Positions 1 to 9,744 of a stretch of DNA of 45,868 bases are shown here, piece after piece; the stretch's first letter is position 1; every line of letters begins with the position of its first letter. The notes under the pieces were generated by a model. That model was not told the DNA's origin, ran no database searches, and saw nothing but the letters and a program-made list of their open reading frames with translations. The stretch lies in NCBI GenBank assembly GCA_913057725.1, contig CAJXOS010000039.1:1-45868 (forward strand), read 5' to 3'. Source of the DNA: an uncultured Lewinella sp. Its GTDB lineage: Bacteria; Bacteroidota; Bacteroidia; Chitinophagales; Saprospiraceae. Both the position numbers and the translations under genes were made by a program.

Positions 1-55
1 GCCATTTCCCTAAAATTCGGGATGACTCATGTTTATATTTTGCATCAATACCGAC

Positions 56-3000
56 CTACATGTTTCGGCGATACTGACCTCCTACTTCGTACAATGCGTG
101 TGTAATTTGTCCTAAGGAACAAAGCTTCGTTGCTTCAAGTAATTCCTCGAACAAATTCTCATTTGCTACGGCAGTATCCTGCAAGCGACGCAGCGCCTGC
201 TGTGCAGGTTCTTCCTTGGCATTATGAAGCTGCTGAAGAGTCTTAATCTGATTTTCCTTCTCTTCCGTCGTGGCGCGAATAACCTCTTCTGGAACAATAG
301 TTGGTGATCCTTCCTTGCTCAGGAAGGTGTTTACACCGATAATCGGCATCTCACCCGTGTGCTTAAGCATCTCGTAATGCAGACTCTCTTCCTGGATCTT
401 ATTCCGCTGATACATCGTCTCCATAGCACCTAATACGCCACCGCGTTCGGTGATACGGTCAAACTCCGTCAGTACCGCTTCTTCTACCAGGTCGGTAAGT
501 TCTTCGATAATGAAGCTTCCCTGGAGTGGGTTTTCATTCTTCGCCATTCCCAACTCATGATTAATGATCATCTGGATGGCTACGGCACGACGTACACTTT
601 CCTCGGTAGGCGTCGTAATAGCTTCATCATACGCATTCGTGTGCAGACTATTACAGTTATCGTAGATAGCATACAATGCCTGCAGCGTCGTGCGGATATC
701 ATTGAAACTAATCTCTTGCGCGTGCAAGCTTCGTCCACTGGTCTGAATATGGTACTTCAGCTTCTGACTCCGCTCATTAGCACCATACTTCTGCTTCATG
801 GCCTTCGCCCAAATACGACGAGCCACACGGCCAATAACAGCATATTCTGGGTCTACTCCATTACTGAAGAAGAACGACAAGTTTGGCGCAAAATCATCAA
901 TATTCATACCCCGCGAAAGGTAGTATTCTACGAAGGTGAAACCGTTCGCCAAGGTGAAGGCTAACTGTGTGATAGGGTTCGCACCTGCCTCCGCAATATG
1001 GTAGCCCGAAATGGATACCGAATAGAAGTTACGTACCTTGTTGGCAATGAATGATGCTTGCACATCACCCATCAACTTCAACGAAAACTCAGTACTAAAA
1101 ATACAAGTGTTCTGTGCCTGGTCTTCCTTCAGAATATCCGCTTGTACCGTTCCACGAACAGAGTTTAGGGCCTTCGCCCGAAGTTCAGCGTATACCTCTG
1201 GTTCCAAAACCTGGTCGCCAGTTAGGCCCAATAGCATTAAGCCCAAACCATTATTTCCTGCCGGTAATTCTCCGTAATAACGAGGGCGTTCCAAGCCCTG
1301 ATCGTCGTACAGCTCCTTTAGTTTTGCTTCCACGCGATCTTCCAATCCCTGCTCTTTGATGTATAACTCACACTGCTGGTCAACAGCAGCATTCATGAAG
1401 AAAGCACAGATGGTTGCAGCAGGGCCATTGATCGTCATAGAAACGGACGTCCGAGGATCGCATAAGTCAAATCCGGAATACAGTTTCTTGGCGTCATCAA
1501 GGCAACAAATGCTTACTCCTGAGTTACCTACTTTACCGTAGATATCAGGACGATGATCTGGGTCTTCGCCATAGAGCGTCACAGAGTCAAATGCCGTTGA
1601 CAAACGTGCAGCAGGCATACCTGCAGAAAGATAGTGGAAGCGTTTATTGGTTCGCTCTGGACCGCCTTCACCGGCAAACATCCGAGTTGGGTCTTCTCCT
1701 TTACGCTTAAATGGGAATACACCTGCGGTGTAAGGATACTCGCCAGGAACGTTTTCCTGTAAGTTCCACTGGAGGATATCACCCCATGAACGAAACTTTG
1801 GTAAACTCACTCTCGGTATCCGGCTATGCGAAAGGGAAGTGGTATAAGTCGGAACCTTGATATCACGGCCACGAACCTGATATACATATTCATCAGCAGC
1901 ATAGCGCTGCACTTTCGATTCCCATTGCTCAATCAAGTGCCAGTTATGGCCATCTAGATCTCGCTTGATTTCCTCCGCTAAATCTCGGAGTTCACTCAAA
2001 CGTTCCTCATCGGCCTTGGCCATTGTTTGCAGCGTCTCAATCGTCTTTTCCAGGTTGTACAACCGATCCGCGATATCTGCCTGTTTCTGCGTCCAGTCAT
2101 TGTAATTGCGGATAGTCTCTGAAATTTCCGATAGATAGCGAACGCGGGCAGGAGGGATAATGAAGATCTTTTCACTTTCGCCTAGGCCTGCTACTCTGCT
2201 TTGTTCAGCAAAGTTGGATTGCGTACGTTCATCTACTTTCTCGAGTAGAGCGCTATACAGTTGGTTTACACCAGGATCATTGAACTGGCTGGCAATTGCA
2301 CCATATACTGGCATATCGTCCAGCTGTTGGTCCCACAACTGATGGTTGCGTTGGTATTGCTTCTTCACTGAGCGCAAAGCATCCAGTGCTCCACGCTTAT
2401 CAAACTTGTTTACCGCAATGATGTCAGCAAAGTCCAACATATCGATCTTCTCCAGCTGGGTAGCTGCACCAAACTCTGGCGTCATTACATATAGTGAAAC
2501 ATCAGAGTGGTCGATAATTTCGGTATCCGACTGCCCAATACCTGAAGTCTCTAACACTACCAAATCGTAGCCGGCCACCTTCAAGATATCTACCGCCGAT
2601 TGCACATGGGCAGACAAAGCCAAATTACTTTGGCGTGTAGCTAAAGAACGCATGTATACCCGGTCTCCCGCAATAGCTGGGCTCACGGCATTCATACGAA
2701 TACGGTCTCCTAAGAGCGCACCTCCGGTACGACGTTTCGAGGGATCGACAGAGATAATACCCAACGACTTCTCTGGAAAATCGCGCAAGAAGCGGCGAAT
2801 CAATTCGTCTACCAAACTTGATTTACCGGCACCACCCGTACCCGTGATACCAAGTACTGGAGTAGCCATCTGAGCGGCCTTTTCCTGCACTCCTTTCAAC
2901 CAAGCAGCATTCTCCTCTGGGAAGTTTTCCGCGGCCGTAATCAAACGTGCCACTGCAGTTGCTTTCCGAGAAGTGAACTCTTTCACCTCACCGTTGACCT

Positions 3001-3448
3001 GTTCGCCTAAGGGGTAGTCCGCTTTTTCCAGCACATCATTGATCATACCCTGCAGGCCGAGTTCACGACCATCATCTGGAGAATAGATCCGGTCGATGCC
3101 GTAAGCGTGCAGTTCTTCAATTTCCGATGGAAGAATGGTTCCTCCACCACCACCGACAATCTTAATGTGGCCTGCACCCCGCTCTTCTAACAGGTCGTGC
3201 ATGTATTTAAAAAACTCATTATGCCCGCCTTGATAAGAAGTAATTGCAATGGCTTGCGCATCCTCTTGGATGGCAGTCTCGACGATATCTTGAACGGAAC
3301 GATTATGCCCCAAGTGGATAATCTCAGCACCGCTGCTTTGCATAATTCGGCGCATAATATTGATGGCGGCGTCATGCCCGTCAAACAGGCTGGCTGCAGT
3401 AACAATACGCACTTTATGCTGCGGTTGGTAGGGAGCTACTTGCTGCAT
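56..3448 (-). CDS. icmF: Fused isobutyryl-CoA mutase IcmF
   Basis: Coenzyme-B12 mutase that interconverts isobutyryl-CoA and n-butyryl-CoA, carrying its own G-protein chaperone. Numbering is from an upstream GTG start at 3481 (1141 aa). The B12-binding domain comes first, with the DGHDAA motif around D34-H36. The MeaB-type GTPase domain has a P-loop at 214-222 (GTGGAGKSS), ETSGIGQSD near 311 and NKFD at 358-361. The mutase domain runs from about 560 to the end. The segment [10 protein letters not shown] near 582-591 is IcmF-like and lacks the tyrosine expected in methylmalonyl-CoA mutase. Length fits the family (about 1100 aa). I place the start at the ATG at 3448; the GTG at 3481 is possible. 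A TATCTTTG box lies upstream. No other B12 or acyl-CoA gene is adjacent. Confidence 0.93.
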   Translation of the reverse strand: MQQVAPYQPQHKVRIVTAASLFDGHDAAINIMRRIMQSSGAEIIHLGHNRSVQDIVETAIQEDAQAIAITSYQGGHNEFFKYMHDLLEERGAGHIKIVGGGGGTILPSEIEELHAYGIDRIYSPDDGRELGLQGMINDVLEKADYPLGEQVNGEVKEFTSRKATAVARLITAAENFPEENAAWLKGVQEKAAQMATPVLGITGTGGAGKSSLVDELIRRFLRDFPEKSLGIISVDPSKRRTGGALLGDRIRMNAVSPAIAGDRVYMRSLATRQSNLALSAHVQSAVDILKVAGYDLVVLETSGIGQSDTEIIDHSDVSLYVMTPEFGAATQLEKIDMLDFADIIAVNKFDKRGALDALRSVKKQYQRNHQLWDQQLDDMPVYGAIASQFNDPGVNQLYSALLEKVDERTQSNFAEQSRVAGLGESEKIFIIPPARVRYLSEISETIRNYNDWTQKQADIADRLYNLEKTIETLQTMAKADEERLSELRDLAEEIKRDLDGHNWHLIEQWESKVQRYAADEYVYQVRGRDIKVPTYTTSLSHSRIPRVSLPKFRSWGDILQWNLQENVPGEYPYTAGVFPFKRKGEDPTRMFAGEGGPERTNKRFHYLSAGMPAARLSTAFDSVTLYGEDPDHRPDIYGKVGNSGVSICCLDDAKKLYSGFDLCDPRTSVSMTINGPAATICAFFMNAAVDQQCELYIKEQGLEDRVEAKLKELYDDQGLERPRYYGELPAGNNGLGLMLLGLTGDQVLEPEVYAELRAKALNSVRGTVQADILKEDQAQNTCIFSTEFSLKLMGDVQASFIANKVRNFYSVSISGYHIAEAGANPITQLAFTLANGFTFVEYYLSRGMNIDDFAPNLSFFFSNGVDPEYAVIGRVARRIWAKAMKQKYGANERSQKLKYHIQTSGRSLHAQEISFNDIRTTLQALYAIYDNCNSLHTNAYDEAITTPTEESVRRAVAIQMIINHELGMAKNENPLQGSFIIEELTDLVEEAVLTEFDRITERGGVLGAMETMYQRNKIQEESLHYEMLKHTGEMPIIGVNTFLSKEGSPTIVPEEVIRATTEEKENQIKTLQQLHNAKEEPAQQALRRLQDTAVANENLFEELLEATKLCSLGQITHALYEVGGQYRRNM

Positions 3449-3519
3449 AGTTTTGGTCTTGGTTAGGACTGGTTCACTCACTCAACATCCAAGTCAAGCA
3501 AGGGGTTTATTTGGTGCCG

Positions 3520-3527
3520 CAAAGATA
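3520..3527 (-). promoter_or_regulatory. Predicted -7 box of icmF promoter
   Basis: On the minus strand this reads TATCTTTG, a full match to the Bacteroidota -7 consensus TAnnTTTG. It would start transcription near 3515, giving a leader of about 30-70 nt. The same extended string CCGTATCTTTG stands in front of trhO. No convincing -33 TTG is visible. Confidence 0.5.
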
Positions 3528-3650
3528 CGGATTTCGGGGATGGTTGGATAGTTTGAAGGTTAGATTGTTTGGGGGTTGGATGAGTTGTCTTGGTGAATTT
3601 AGTTGTGTTCGTTCTTACATGCCCTTATATGCCATGAATGGTTCACCCTA

Positions 3651-3694
3651 AAAACAACAATCCCGAAGCCGACTGCTGTCAACTCCGGGATTGT
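3651..3694 (-). terminator. Terminator downstream of hppA
   Basis: A 9-bp perfect stem pairs 3657-3665 with 3686-3694 around a 20-nt loop. On the minus strand it is followed by a T-rich stretch (gttgttttt), so it fits a rho-independent terminator for hppA, whose stop is at 3731. A second small hairpin (6-bp stem, 3699-3704 with 3708-3713) lies between it and the stop codon. Confidence 0.65.
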
Positions 3695-3730
3695 ATATTC
3701 CGACTGTGTCGGATATCAGATCATCTGTTG

Positions 3731-5890
3731 TTACAGCATTGGCGCGATTACCAGTGCTACTACAGACATCAACTTCAACAGGATGTTTAGTGAAGGACCA
3801 GAAGTATCCTTGAATGGATCACCTACGGTATCACCTACAACAGTTGCTTTGTGTGGCTCAGAACCTTTGTAGTACATCTCGCCGTTGATCTCAACACCTT
3901 CTTCGAACATCTTCTTGGCGTTATCCCAGGCACCACCAGCATTAGACTGGAAGATCGCCATCAATACACCACAAACGGTTACACCTGCTAGTAGACCACC
4001 CAGCATTTCTGCACCGCCAGCGAAACCAACGATTACTGGAGAAACTACAGCGATCAAACCAGGAACAACCATCTCACGGATAGAAGCTTTGGTAGAGATA
4101 TCTACACACTTGTCATACTCAGCTTTACCGTCAGCAGCTTCGAAAATCTTCCTGTCAGCATCGCTCCAATCGTCAGAGTCCTTACCCTCATTCTTCTTCA
4201 TTACCTCAAGAGCAGCCTTCAACTCAGGAATAGATGCAAACTGACGACGTACCTCCTGGATCATATCCATTGCAGCACGACCTACAGCGTTCATTGACAA
4301 TGCAGAGAACAAGAATGGAAGCATACCACCCAACAACAGACCAGCCATTACTAGTGGCTTAGAAATGTCAATGCTGTTGATTTCTGCAGTGGTCATAAAT
4401 GCAGCGAATAGTGCCAATGCGGTCAAAGCAGCAGAACCGATAGCGAAACCTTTACCGATTGCAGCAGTAGTGTTACCTACAGCGTCTAGCTTGTCGGTAC
4501 GGCTACGCACTTCAGATGGTAATTCTGCCATTTCCGCGATACCACCAGCATTATCAGAAACAGGACCGTAAGCATCAACCGCCAACTGGATACCTGTATT
4601 AGAAAGCATACCTACCGCTGCAATAGCGATACCGTACAAACCAGCAAAGTGGTGTGCACCGATGATAGCAGCTGCTAGGATTACAATAGGAATAGCAGTA
4701 GACTGCATACCTACGCCCAGACCAGCAATGATATTAGTAGCAGAACCAGTCAAAGACTGATCAACAATACTCTTAACAGGCTTAGTGCCTGTACCAGTAT
4801 AGAACTCTGTAACGATACCGATCAAAAGACCAGAAACCAAACCAAAGATTACTGCATAGAACACACCTAGCGCAGAGTAGTCAGTACCCTTGAAGTTCCA
4901 AGTCTCTGGAAGCATTGTGGTAACAATAAGGTAAGTAGCAGCCAACATTAGGATGGCAGACAAGAACTCACCACGGTTCAATGCCTTCTGTGGATCACCA
5001 CCTTCCTTAACTTTCACGAAAAAAGTACCGATGATAGAAGTAACGATACCTACACCAGCTAGTACTAGTGGTAGAAGTACAGCGTTAAGACCTTCGTACT
5101 CATTGGTAGCCTCGTATCCAGTGATACCGATGAAAGCAGCACCCAGTACCATAGTACCGATGATAGAACCTACGTAAGACTCGAAAAGGTCAGCACCCAT
5201 ACCGGCTACGTCACCTACGTTGTCACCTACGTTATCTGCAATAGTAGCAGGGTTTAGTGGGTGATCCTCAGGGATACCAGCCTCTACCTTACCTACCAAG
5301 TCAGCACCAACGTCGGCAGCTTTGGTATAAATACCGCCACCTACACGTGCGAACAATGCGATAGAAGATGCACCGAAAGAGAATCCGGTGATAACGGTGA
5401 TCACTTTATTGATGTCCCAACCCATGCCATCATAAACGATGAACAAAGTACCAAGACCAAGTACACCCAAACCAACAACACCGAGGCCCATAACAGAACC
5501 ACCAGCGAATGCTACTTCTAGTGCCTGACCCAAGCTGGTACGAGCAGCATTGGTGGTACGAACATTTGCTTTAGTAGCAATACGCATACCGAAGAATCCT
5601 GCCAAAGCAGAACACACAGCACCTAGAACAAAAGAAACAGCTACCAGCGGGCTAGAATCCTCTGCGCTAGCTGTTACGCCTAGCAAGATAGCTACAGCGA
5701 TCACAAAGATGCTCAGTACGCGGTACTCAGCTTTCAAGAAGGCCATGGCTCCATCAGCAATATTCTTTGCGATGCGACTCATGCGCTCTGTACCTTCTTC
5801 TTGCTTGCTTACCCAAGAGGAGCGCCACGCCATAAACAGCAAGGCGAGAACTCCGAATACGGGAATAGCGAACGTAATTGATTGACCCAT
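3731..5890 (-). CDS. hppA: Membrane-bound ion-translocating pyrophosphatase
   Basis: Integral membrane enzyme that hydrolyses pyrophosphate and pumps H+ or Na+. From the ATG at 5890 it is 719 aa, normal for the family. The pyrophosphate-binding signature [11 protein letters not shown] is at 193-203, followed by the acidic loop with repeated DNVGD motifs and GADLFESY around 232-239. [10 protein letters not shown] carries alanine rather than lysine at the K+ switch, so a K+-dependent type is expected. The glutamate of FESY occurs in Na+ pumps but also in some H+ pumps, so the ion is open. The frame is open for 31 codons upstream to 5983, but that part lies inside a long inverted repeat and does not look like a membrane protein start, so I exclude it. 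There is many-fold hydrophobic segmentation throughout. Confidence 0.93.
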   Translation of the reverse strand: MGQSITFAIPVFGVLALLFMAWRSSWVSKQEEGTERMSRIAKNIADGAMAFLKAEYRVLSIFVIAVAILLGVTASAEDSSPLVAVSFVLGAVCSALAGFFGMRIATKANVRTTNAARTSLGQALEVAFAGGSVMGLGVVGLGVLGLGTLFIVYDGMGWDINKVITVITGFSFGASSIALFARVGGGIYTKAADVGADLVGKVEAGIPEDHPLNPATIADNVGDNVGDVAGMGADLFESYVGSIIGTMVLGAAFIGITGYEATNEYEGLNAVLLPLVLAGVGIVTSIIGTFFVKVKEGGDPQKALNRGEFLSAILMLAATYLIVTTMLPETWNFKGTDYSALGVFYAVIFGLVSGLLIGIVTEFYTGTGTKPVKSIVDQSLTGSATNIIAGLGVGMQSTAIPIVILAAAIIGAHHFAGLYGIAIAAVGMLSNTGIQLAVDAYGPVSDNAGGIAEMAELPSEVRSRTDKLDAVGNTTAAIGKGFAIGSAALTALALFAAFMTTAEINSIDISKPLVMAGLLLGGMLPFLFSALSMNAVGRAAMDMIQEVRRQFASIPELKAALEVMKKNEGKDSDDWSDADRKIFEAADGKAEYDKCVDISTKASIREMVVPGLIAVVSPVIVGFAGGAEMLGGLLAGVTVCGVLMAIFQSNAGGAWDNAKKMFEEGVEINGEMYYKGSEPHKATVVGDTVGDPFKDTSGPSLNILLKLMSVVALVIAPML

Positions 5891-5932
5891 AATTCTACTG
5901 TTTAAAAAAAGTCGTCGTTTTGTTAATAAACG

Positions 5933-6038
5933 TTCAAAAAATAAAGTCGACAGTTTAGCTAAAGCCAACTCATAAGCGACCATCAGGGAGCAAAGCAGGC
6001 GATTTTCGCTAAACTGCTAGGTCGATTTATTTTTTGAA
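5933..6038 (-). repeat. Long inverted repeat in the hppA leader
   Basis: Arms 5933-5959 and 6008-6038 pair over 26 bases: 13 outer A/T-rich bases, 5 around TCGAC, and 8 of agtttagc, separated by one- and five-base bulges. The 48-nt loop contains a further small hairpin (GCGA-AAA-TCGC on the minus strand). The element lies between the predicted transcription start near 6176 and the hppA ATG at 5890, so it should fold in the mRNA. Confidence 0.7.
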
Positions 6039-6053
6039 TATTATTTAAAAGGA

Positions 6054-6086
6054 GAGGCCTCCTCACCGGGTAGGTGACGAAGCCCC
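6054..6086 (-). promoter_or_regulatory. GC-rich hairpin in the hppA leader
   Basis: The minus-strand RNA can form an outer 8-pair stem (6079-6086 with 6054-6061, including two G-U pairs), a G-G mismatch, and an inner 5-bp stem (6073-6077 with 6063-6067) closed by a 5-nt loop. The G-U pairs become C-A mismatches on the plus strand, so the fold is specific to the minus transcript. The downstream T-run is short (four), so I see it as a leader element more than a terminator. Confidence 0.5.
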
Positions 6087-6180
6087 TTGGTATTATCTTT
6101 CTGCGGGAAAAGGCAGGCTAAGCCCACTAACATTTGCCCGTTGATTATTCAATTTAATTTTGCTTTGGTTTAGCAGTGCG

Positions 6181-6188
6181 CAAAGGTA
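6181..6188 (-). promoter_or_regulatory. Predicted -7 box of hppA promoter
   Basis: The minus strand reads TACCTTTG, a full TAnnTTTG match, 23 bases after the stop codon of the permease gene. Transcription from near 6176 would give hppA a leader of about 287 nt that includes the two hairpins at 6086-6054 and 6038-5933. Apart from these elements I see no gene in 5891-6210. Confidence 0.5.
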
Positions 6189-6210
6189 AGCAAAATGTAG
6201 GAAGTTAGTG

Positions 6211-8607
6211 TCATTCCTGCCTTAAGTGTTCTACTGGGTTGGCGAATGCCGTTTGTAGCGTATGATAACTGATAGTCAGTATACTTACCAAAAGGAGCAG
6301 TATAGCAGGAACGATAAACAGGATTGGCCCGATCGGCATACTGTACGCGTAGTTCTGTAGCCAGGTCCTAATCATCAGATAAGCCAATGGTAATCCTACC
6401 AGGTTTGCAGCGATAATCAGCCAGGCAAAATCCTTAGTAAACATGAGCACAATATGCGAGAGGGAAGCACCCAGCACCTTTCGGATCCCCATTTCTTTCA
6501 TTCTCCGCAATGCATTAAAGGATGCGAGACCAAACAGCCCTAGGCAAGCAATAAAGATGGCTAAGCCACCGAATAAAGCCATGATGTTGCCAAGTCGAAG
6601 ATCTGCTTCGTACTGTGCTTGAAAAGCTTCGTCGAGAAAGAAATGATTGAATGGATTGTTGGGGAAAAACTGATCATAAGTGGATTTCACCTTGGCAATT
6701 GTATTTCCTAAATCACCGGTCTGGATACGCAGCGAATAGAAATCCTCTGGAAAATCATCGTATAAAACGACTATTCCTCCTTGTTCCTGTTGCAGAGAAT
6801 GATGATGATAATCTTCTACTACACCAACTACCTTGCGACGATTGCGTGGAATATCCTCTGAACCCCACAGAATGTACTTGCCGATGGCATTCTCAATTGA
6901 TTGGAAACCCAGCTGTCTTACCGCTTTTTCATTGAGGATGACCGAACGATGGGATGTATCCCGATTCATCTGAAAATTACGGCCCGCTAGTAGTTCAATA
7001 TCATATGCCGGAACAAAATCATGATCCACTAAGACAAAGTTCAGCATCAGGTTATTGTCCTTAGATACTCCCGACTGCCGAACGCCCGACAGCGTCGCTG
7101 TGTACTCACGTGCAGGGATCGTAGTTGTAGCCGTGAACGACTGCACCTCCGGCAACTGCTTTAATGTTTCTCGCATTGGGTTGAAAGCACTCGCATAATC
7201 CTCACCTGCTACTCTTGGCCCATTAATGACCAATACTTGCTCGCCACTAAAACCAAGTTCTTGTGATTGCATAAACGATACCTGCTGGTACACCGCAAAC
7301 GTACCGGCAATAAGCATTATCGAGGCCACAAATTGAAAAACAGTCAGTCCGCGACGTGCCCACAAGCCAGAAAGCTTGGTAGAAAGCTGCCCCTTGAGCA
7401 CATTGGTAGGCTTTACACCAGAGACCAGAACTGCTGGATACAAACCGGAGAACGTGACCCCTGCCAGGAAGATCAAGCCAAAAGATAGCAACTGCTCCTG
7501 CTTAAAGAAACTCCCGTCCACGGAGTGCCCCAGCAAACTTTCGAAATACGGGCGTCCAATTGCAATTACCAGCAACGCCAGCCCTAAACTCATCACATTC
7601 ACAACAACCGATTGCGTAAAAAACTGAGCAATCAACTGTCGGCGCTGAGCCCCTACTACTTTACGGACTCCCACTTCTCGGCCACGCTCAGCCGCTTGGG
7701 CAGTAGCAAGGTTGATATAGTTAATCCAACCAATGAGGAGAATAGCTATAGCCACTGCTAGCAAGATCGAAATGATTTGATTGGAGCTGTTTGCTCTCAA
7801 ATCGTCTTCTAGCTGAGACCCCAAGTGAATATCTGTTAAAGGGACTAGATAGCTGGCTGTCTCCTCGGTATCATCAGGAATGTACTTTGCAAATATTCCA
7901 GGAAATTTCGCTTCCGTCGCACTTGGGTCCGTGCCCTCTTGCAAGCGAACATATACCCAGAAATTACTCCAGTTCCAAATGCCATCATTCTCACGGTAAC
8001 GACGAATATTCCGATCACCGTTCGCCACAAGATTGAATTGGAAGTGAGAGTTTGGTGGCACGTCGACAACTGCATTGACAGTCAACTCTTCTCCATCATT
8101 GTACTTGAGTACTTGGCCTACTGGGTTTTCTTGGCCAAAGTACCGTTCGGCTGCTTCCCGAGACAAAATAGCAGAGCCAGGCTCATCCAACGCTCCTTCC
8201 AGTTGCCCAGTTACCACTGGAAAAGAAAAGAAGGCAGGAAAGTTGGAATCTGCTAGAAACATACTTGTCTCTGCATAATTATTCCCGTTGGCTTCCACCA
8301 CAATTTCTGCAGAATGGAGGGTACAGAAGGCTTCCACCTCCGGCAATTCTGCCTCCATTCCTTCCCCCATACCATAATAGTTAGCAGCATAACGAAAACG
8401 TTCTCCGCCCGAGGCAAATTCGGAATCGACACGGTAGATGCGATCTGCATCAGAGTGAAATTGATCAAAGCTCCACTCGTAGCTTAAATGTTGCACAATA
8501 AGTACATAAGCCAAAAGGCCAACAGCCAGGCCTACAATATTAATGAGAGCGGTAGTCTTGTAACGGCCTAAGTGCCGGAATGCTAGTCGGAGATTCGTGC
8601 GCCACAT
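6211..8607 (-). CDS. FtsX/MacB-type ABC transporter permease
   Basis: Inner-membrane permease of the Bacteroidota FtsX-like family, 798 aa, the usual size. One membrane helix at about 21-41 is followed by a large MacB-type periplasmic domain. Then come three helices around 277-300, 335-360 and 370-395, another hydrophobic helix near 425-445, a second extracytoplasmic domain, and three C-terminal helices (about 675-700, 730-755, 765-790). The paired cytoplasmic motif RGREVGVRKVVGA / MKEMGIRKVLGA, typical of these duplicated FtsX modules, is present twice. No ATPase or membrane-fusion partner is adjacent, so its substrate is unknown. It starts at the ATG at 8607. Confidence 0.88.
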   Translation of the reverse strand: MWRTNLRLAFRHLGRYKTTALINIVGLAVGLLAYVLIVQHLSYEWSFDQFHSDADRIYRVDSEFASGGERFRYAANYYGMGEGMEAELPEVEAFCTLHSAEIVVEANGNNYAETSMFLADSNFPAFFSFPVVTGQLEGALDEPGSAILSREAAERYFGQENPVGQVLKYNDGEELTVNAVVDVPPNSHFQFNLVANGDRNIRRYRENDGIWNWSNFWVYVRLQEGTDPSATEAKFPGIFAKYIPDDTEETASYLVPLTDIHLGSQLEDDLRANSSNQIISILLAVAIAILLIGWINYINLATAQAAERGREVGVRKVVGAQRRQLIAQFFTQSVVVNVMSLGLALLVIAIGRPYFESLLGHSVDGSFFKQEQLLSFGLIFLAGVTFSGLYPAVLVSGVKPTNVLKGQLSTKLSGLWARRGLTVFQFVASIMLIAGTFAVYQQVSFMQSQELGFSGEQVLVINGPRVAGEDYASAFNPMRETLKQLPEVQSFTATTTIPAREYTATLSGVRQSGVSKDNNLMLNFVLVDHDFVPAYDIELLAGRNFQMNRDTSHRSVILNEKAVRQLGFQSIENAIGKYILWGSEDIPRNRRKVVGVVEDYHHHSLQQEQGGIVVLYDDFPEDFYSLRIQTGDLGNTIAKVKSTYDQFFPNNPFNHFFLDEAFQAQYEADLRLGNIMALFGGLAIFIACLGLFGLASFNALRRMKEMGIRKVLGASLSHIVLMFTKDFAWLIIAANLVGLPLAYLMIRTWLQNYAYSMPIGPILFIVPAILLLLVSILTISYHTLQTAFANPVEHLRQE

Positions 8608-8757
8608 AATACATGGTTTTGGATTCTACCCTTATTACGCAAGCAATATGCCAGCAGAAACAACCAACTGGCTTTCAACGACTTACCAAGCAAATCTTCC
8701 TGTGAGAAACATGCGAATACGCACAATAGTGTTCATTTTCGGACAATCGCTACCAAA

Positions 8758-9540
8758 TTATCGGGGCTTTTTACGCGAAGAGCGGCTAGCCTTTTTTGGC
8801 TTCGATGGCTCGGCTGTCTTAGAGGAATGACGGACCATCTTATTAATGGCTTGAATCTCCTGGGCTGTCAATTCTCGCCATTTCCCTTTCTGCAGTTCTC
8901 CCAGATCCACATTCATAATCCGCACGCGCTTCAACTTGAGTACCCGATAATCCAGATACTCGCACATGCGGCGAATTTGTCGGTTTAATCCCTGAACCAG
9001 CACAATACGGAAAGTTGCTTTGCCCACTTGCTCCACCAGACACTTTTTCGTGACCGTCCCCAGAATAGGAATACCACTACTCATACGCTGCACAAAGCGC
9101 TTATTGATCGGCCGATCAACGGTGACGATATATTCCTTTTCATGCTGATTTCCTGCCCGAAGAATCTTATTGACGATATCACCGTCGTTAGTCAAAAAGA
9201 TTAGGCCTTCGGAGGGTTTATCTAATCGGCCAATAGGAAATAGCCGTTGCGGATAGTTGATATAGCTGATGATGTTCTTAGGCTCCCGCTGGTCTGTGGT
9301 GCAGACAATCCCCACTGGCTTATTGAAGGCCAGGTAAATGGCTTTCGGTTTTGCCTTCAAGGGTTTTCCGTCTACTAGCACCTTATCACCGGGCATCACT
9401 CGGTTTCCCTTCTGGGCTATTTCTCCATTGAGCGTAACACGAGCTTCCTCAATCATCCGATCAGCCTCACGGCGGGAACAAACGCCCGTGCTACTGATAA
9501 ACTTATTCAGACTAATTGACTGGTCGTTGGGAGTGGCCAA
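8758..9540 (-). CDS. rluF: 23S rRNA pseudouridine synthase, RluF/RsuA family
   Basis: Converts uridine to pseudouridine in rRNA. An N-terminal S4 RNA-binding domain (SLNKFISSTGVCSRREADRMI) is followed by the catalytic domain with the motif GRLDKPSEGLIFLTNDG, whose aspartate is the nucleophile, and by RQIRRMCEYLDYRVLKLKRVRI. The C-terminus is a basic Lys/Ser/Arg tail. The frame is open to a GTG at 9726, but those 62 extra codons come from a repeat tract and precede a perfect TATTTTTG -7 box at 9562-9569. I therefore start at the TTG at 9540 (260 aa), 17 nt after the predicted transcript start. RluF is the nearest recognised member; RluB or RluE specificity cannot be excluded. Confidence 0.85.
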   Translation of the reverse strand: MATPNDQSISLNKFISSTGVCSRREADRMIEEARVTLNGEIAQKGNRVMPGDKVLVDGKPLKAKPKAIYLAFNKPVGIVCTTDQREPKNIISYINYPQRLFPIGRLDKPSEGLIFLTNDGDIVNKILRAGNQHEKEYIVTVDRPINKRFVQRMSSGIPILGTVTKKCLVEQVGKATFRIVLVQGLNRQIRRMCEYLDYRVLKLKRVRIMNVDLGELQKGKWRELTAQEIQAINKMVRHSSKTAEPSKPKKASRSSRKKPR

Positions 9541-9561
9541 AAGATGGAGTTTAACTGACTG

Positions 9562-9569
9562 CAAAAATA
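9562..9569 (-). promoter_or_regulatory. Predicted -7 box of the rluF-like gene
   Basis: The minus strand reads TATTTTTG, matching TAnnTTTG completely. Transcription would begin near 9557, downstream of the GTG at 9726, and this decides in favour of the TTG start at 9540. Confidence 0.5.
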
Positions 9570-9589
9570 GGAAAGTTCTTGGGGTCTTC

Positions 9590-9742
9590 GCCCGCGAGCA
9601 AAGCGAGCTTACCCCACGAGCGACAGCGAATCCCCCCGCGAACGCCAGTGAGCTTCTACCGTGAGCGAAGCGAACACTACTGCGAACACCGTGAGCTAAA
9701 ACCGTGAGCCGAAGGCGAACTCCCACGGTGAGCGAAGCGAAC
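9590..9742. repeat. Short-repeat tract, GTGAGCGAAGCGAAC family
   Basis: Two exact 15-base copies lie at 9661-9675 and 9728-9742, with degenerate copies between them (for example gtgagccgaaggcgaac at 9704-9720) and further related pieces down to about 9590. The tract fills the space between cydB and the pseudouridine synthase gene. It gives spurious open frames, including the extended N-terminus of the neighbouring gene. Confidence 0.7.
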
Positions 9743-9744
9743 CC

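Noticed and set aside
5550..5885. Open frames on the opposite strand of hppA
   Set aside because: They mirror the well-supported pyrophosphatase codons and show no domain, promoter or start context of their own.
5891..5983. N-terminal extension of the pyrophosphatase by 31 codons
   Set aside because: The added segment is encoded by one arm and the loop of an inverted repeat, and the ATG at 5890 starts directly with the first membrane helix typical of the family.
9590..9742. CRISPR array or integration site
   Set aside because: The repeats are 15 bases, unevenly spaced and degenerate, with no unique spacers of constant length and no cas genes or tRNA nearby.
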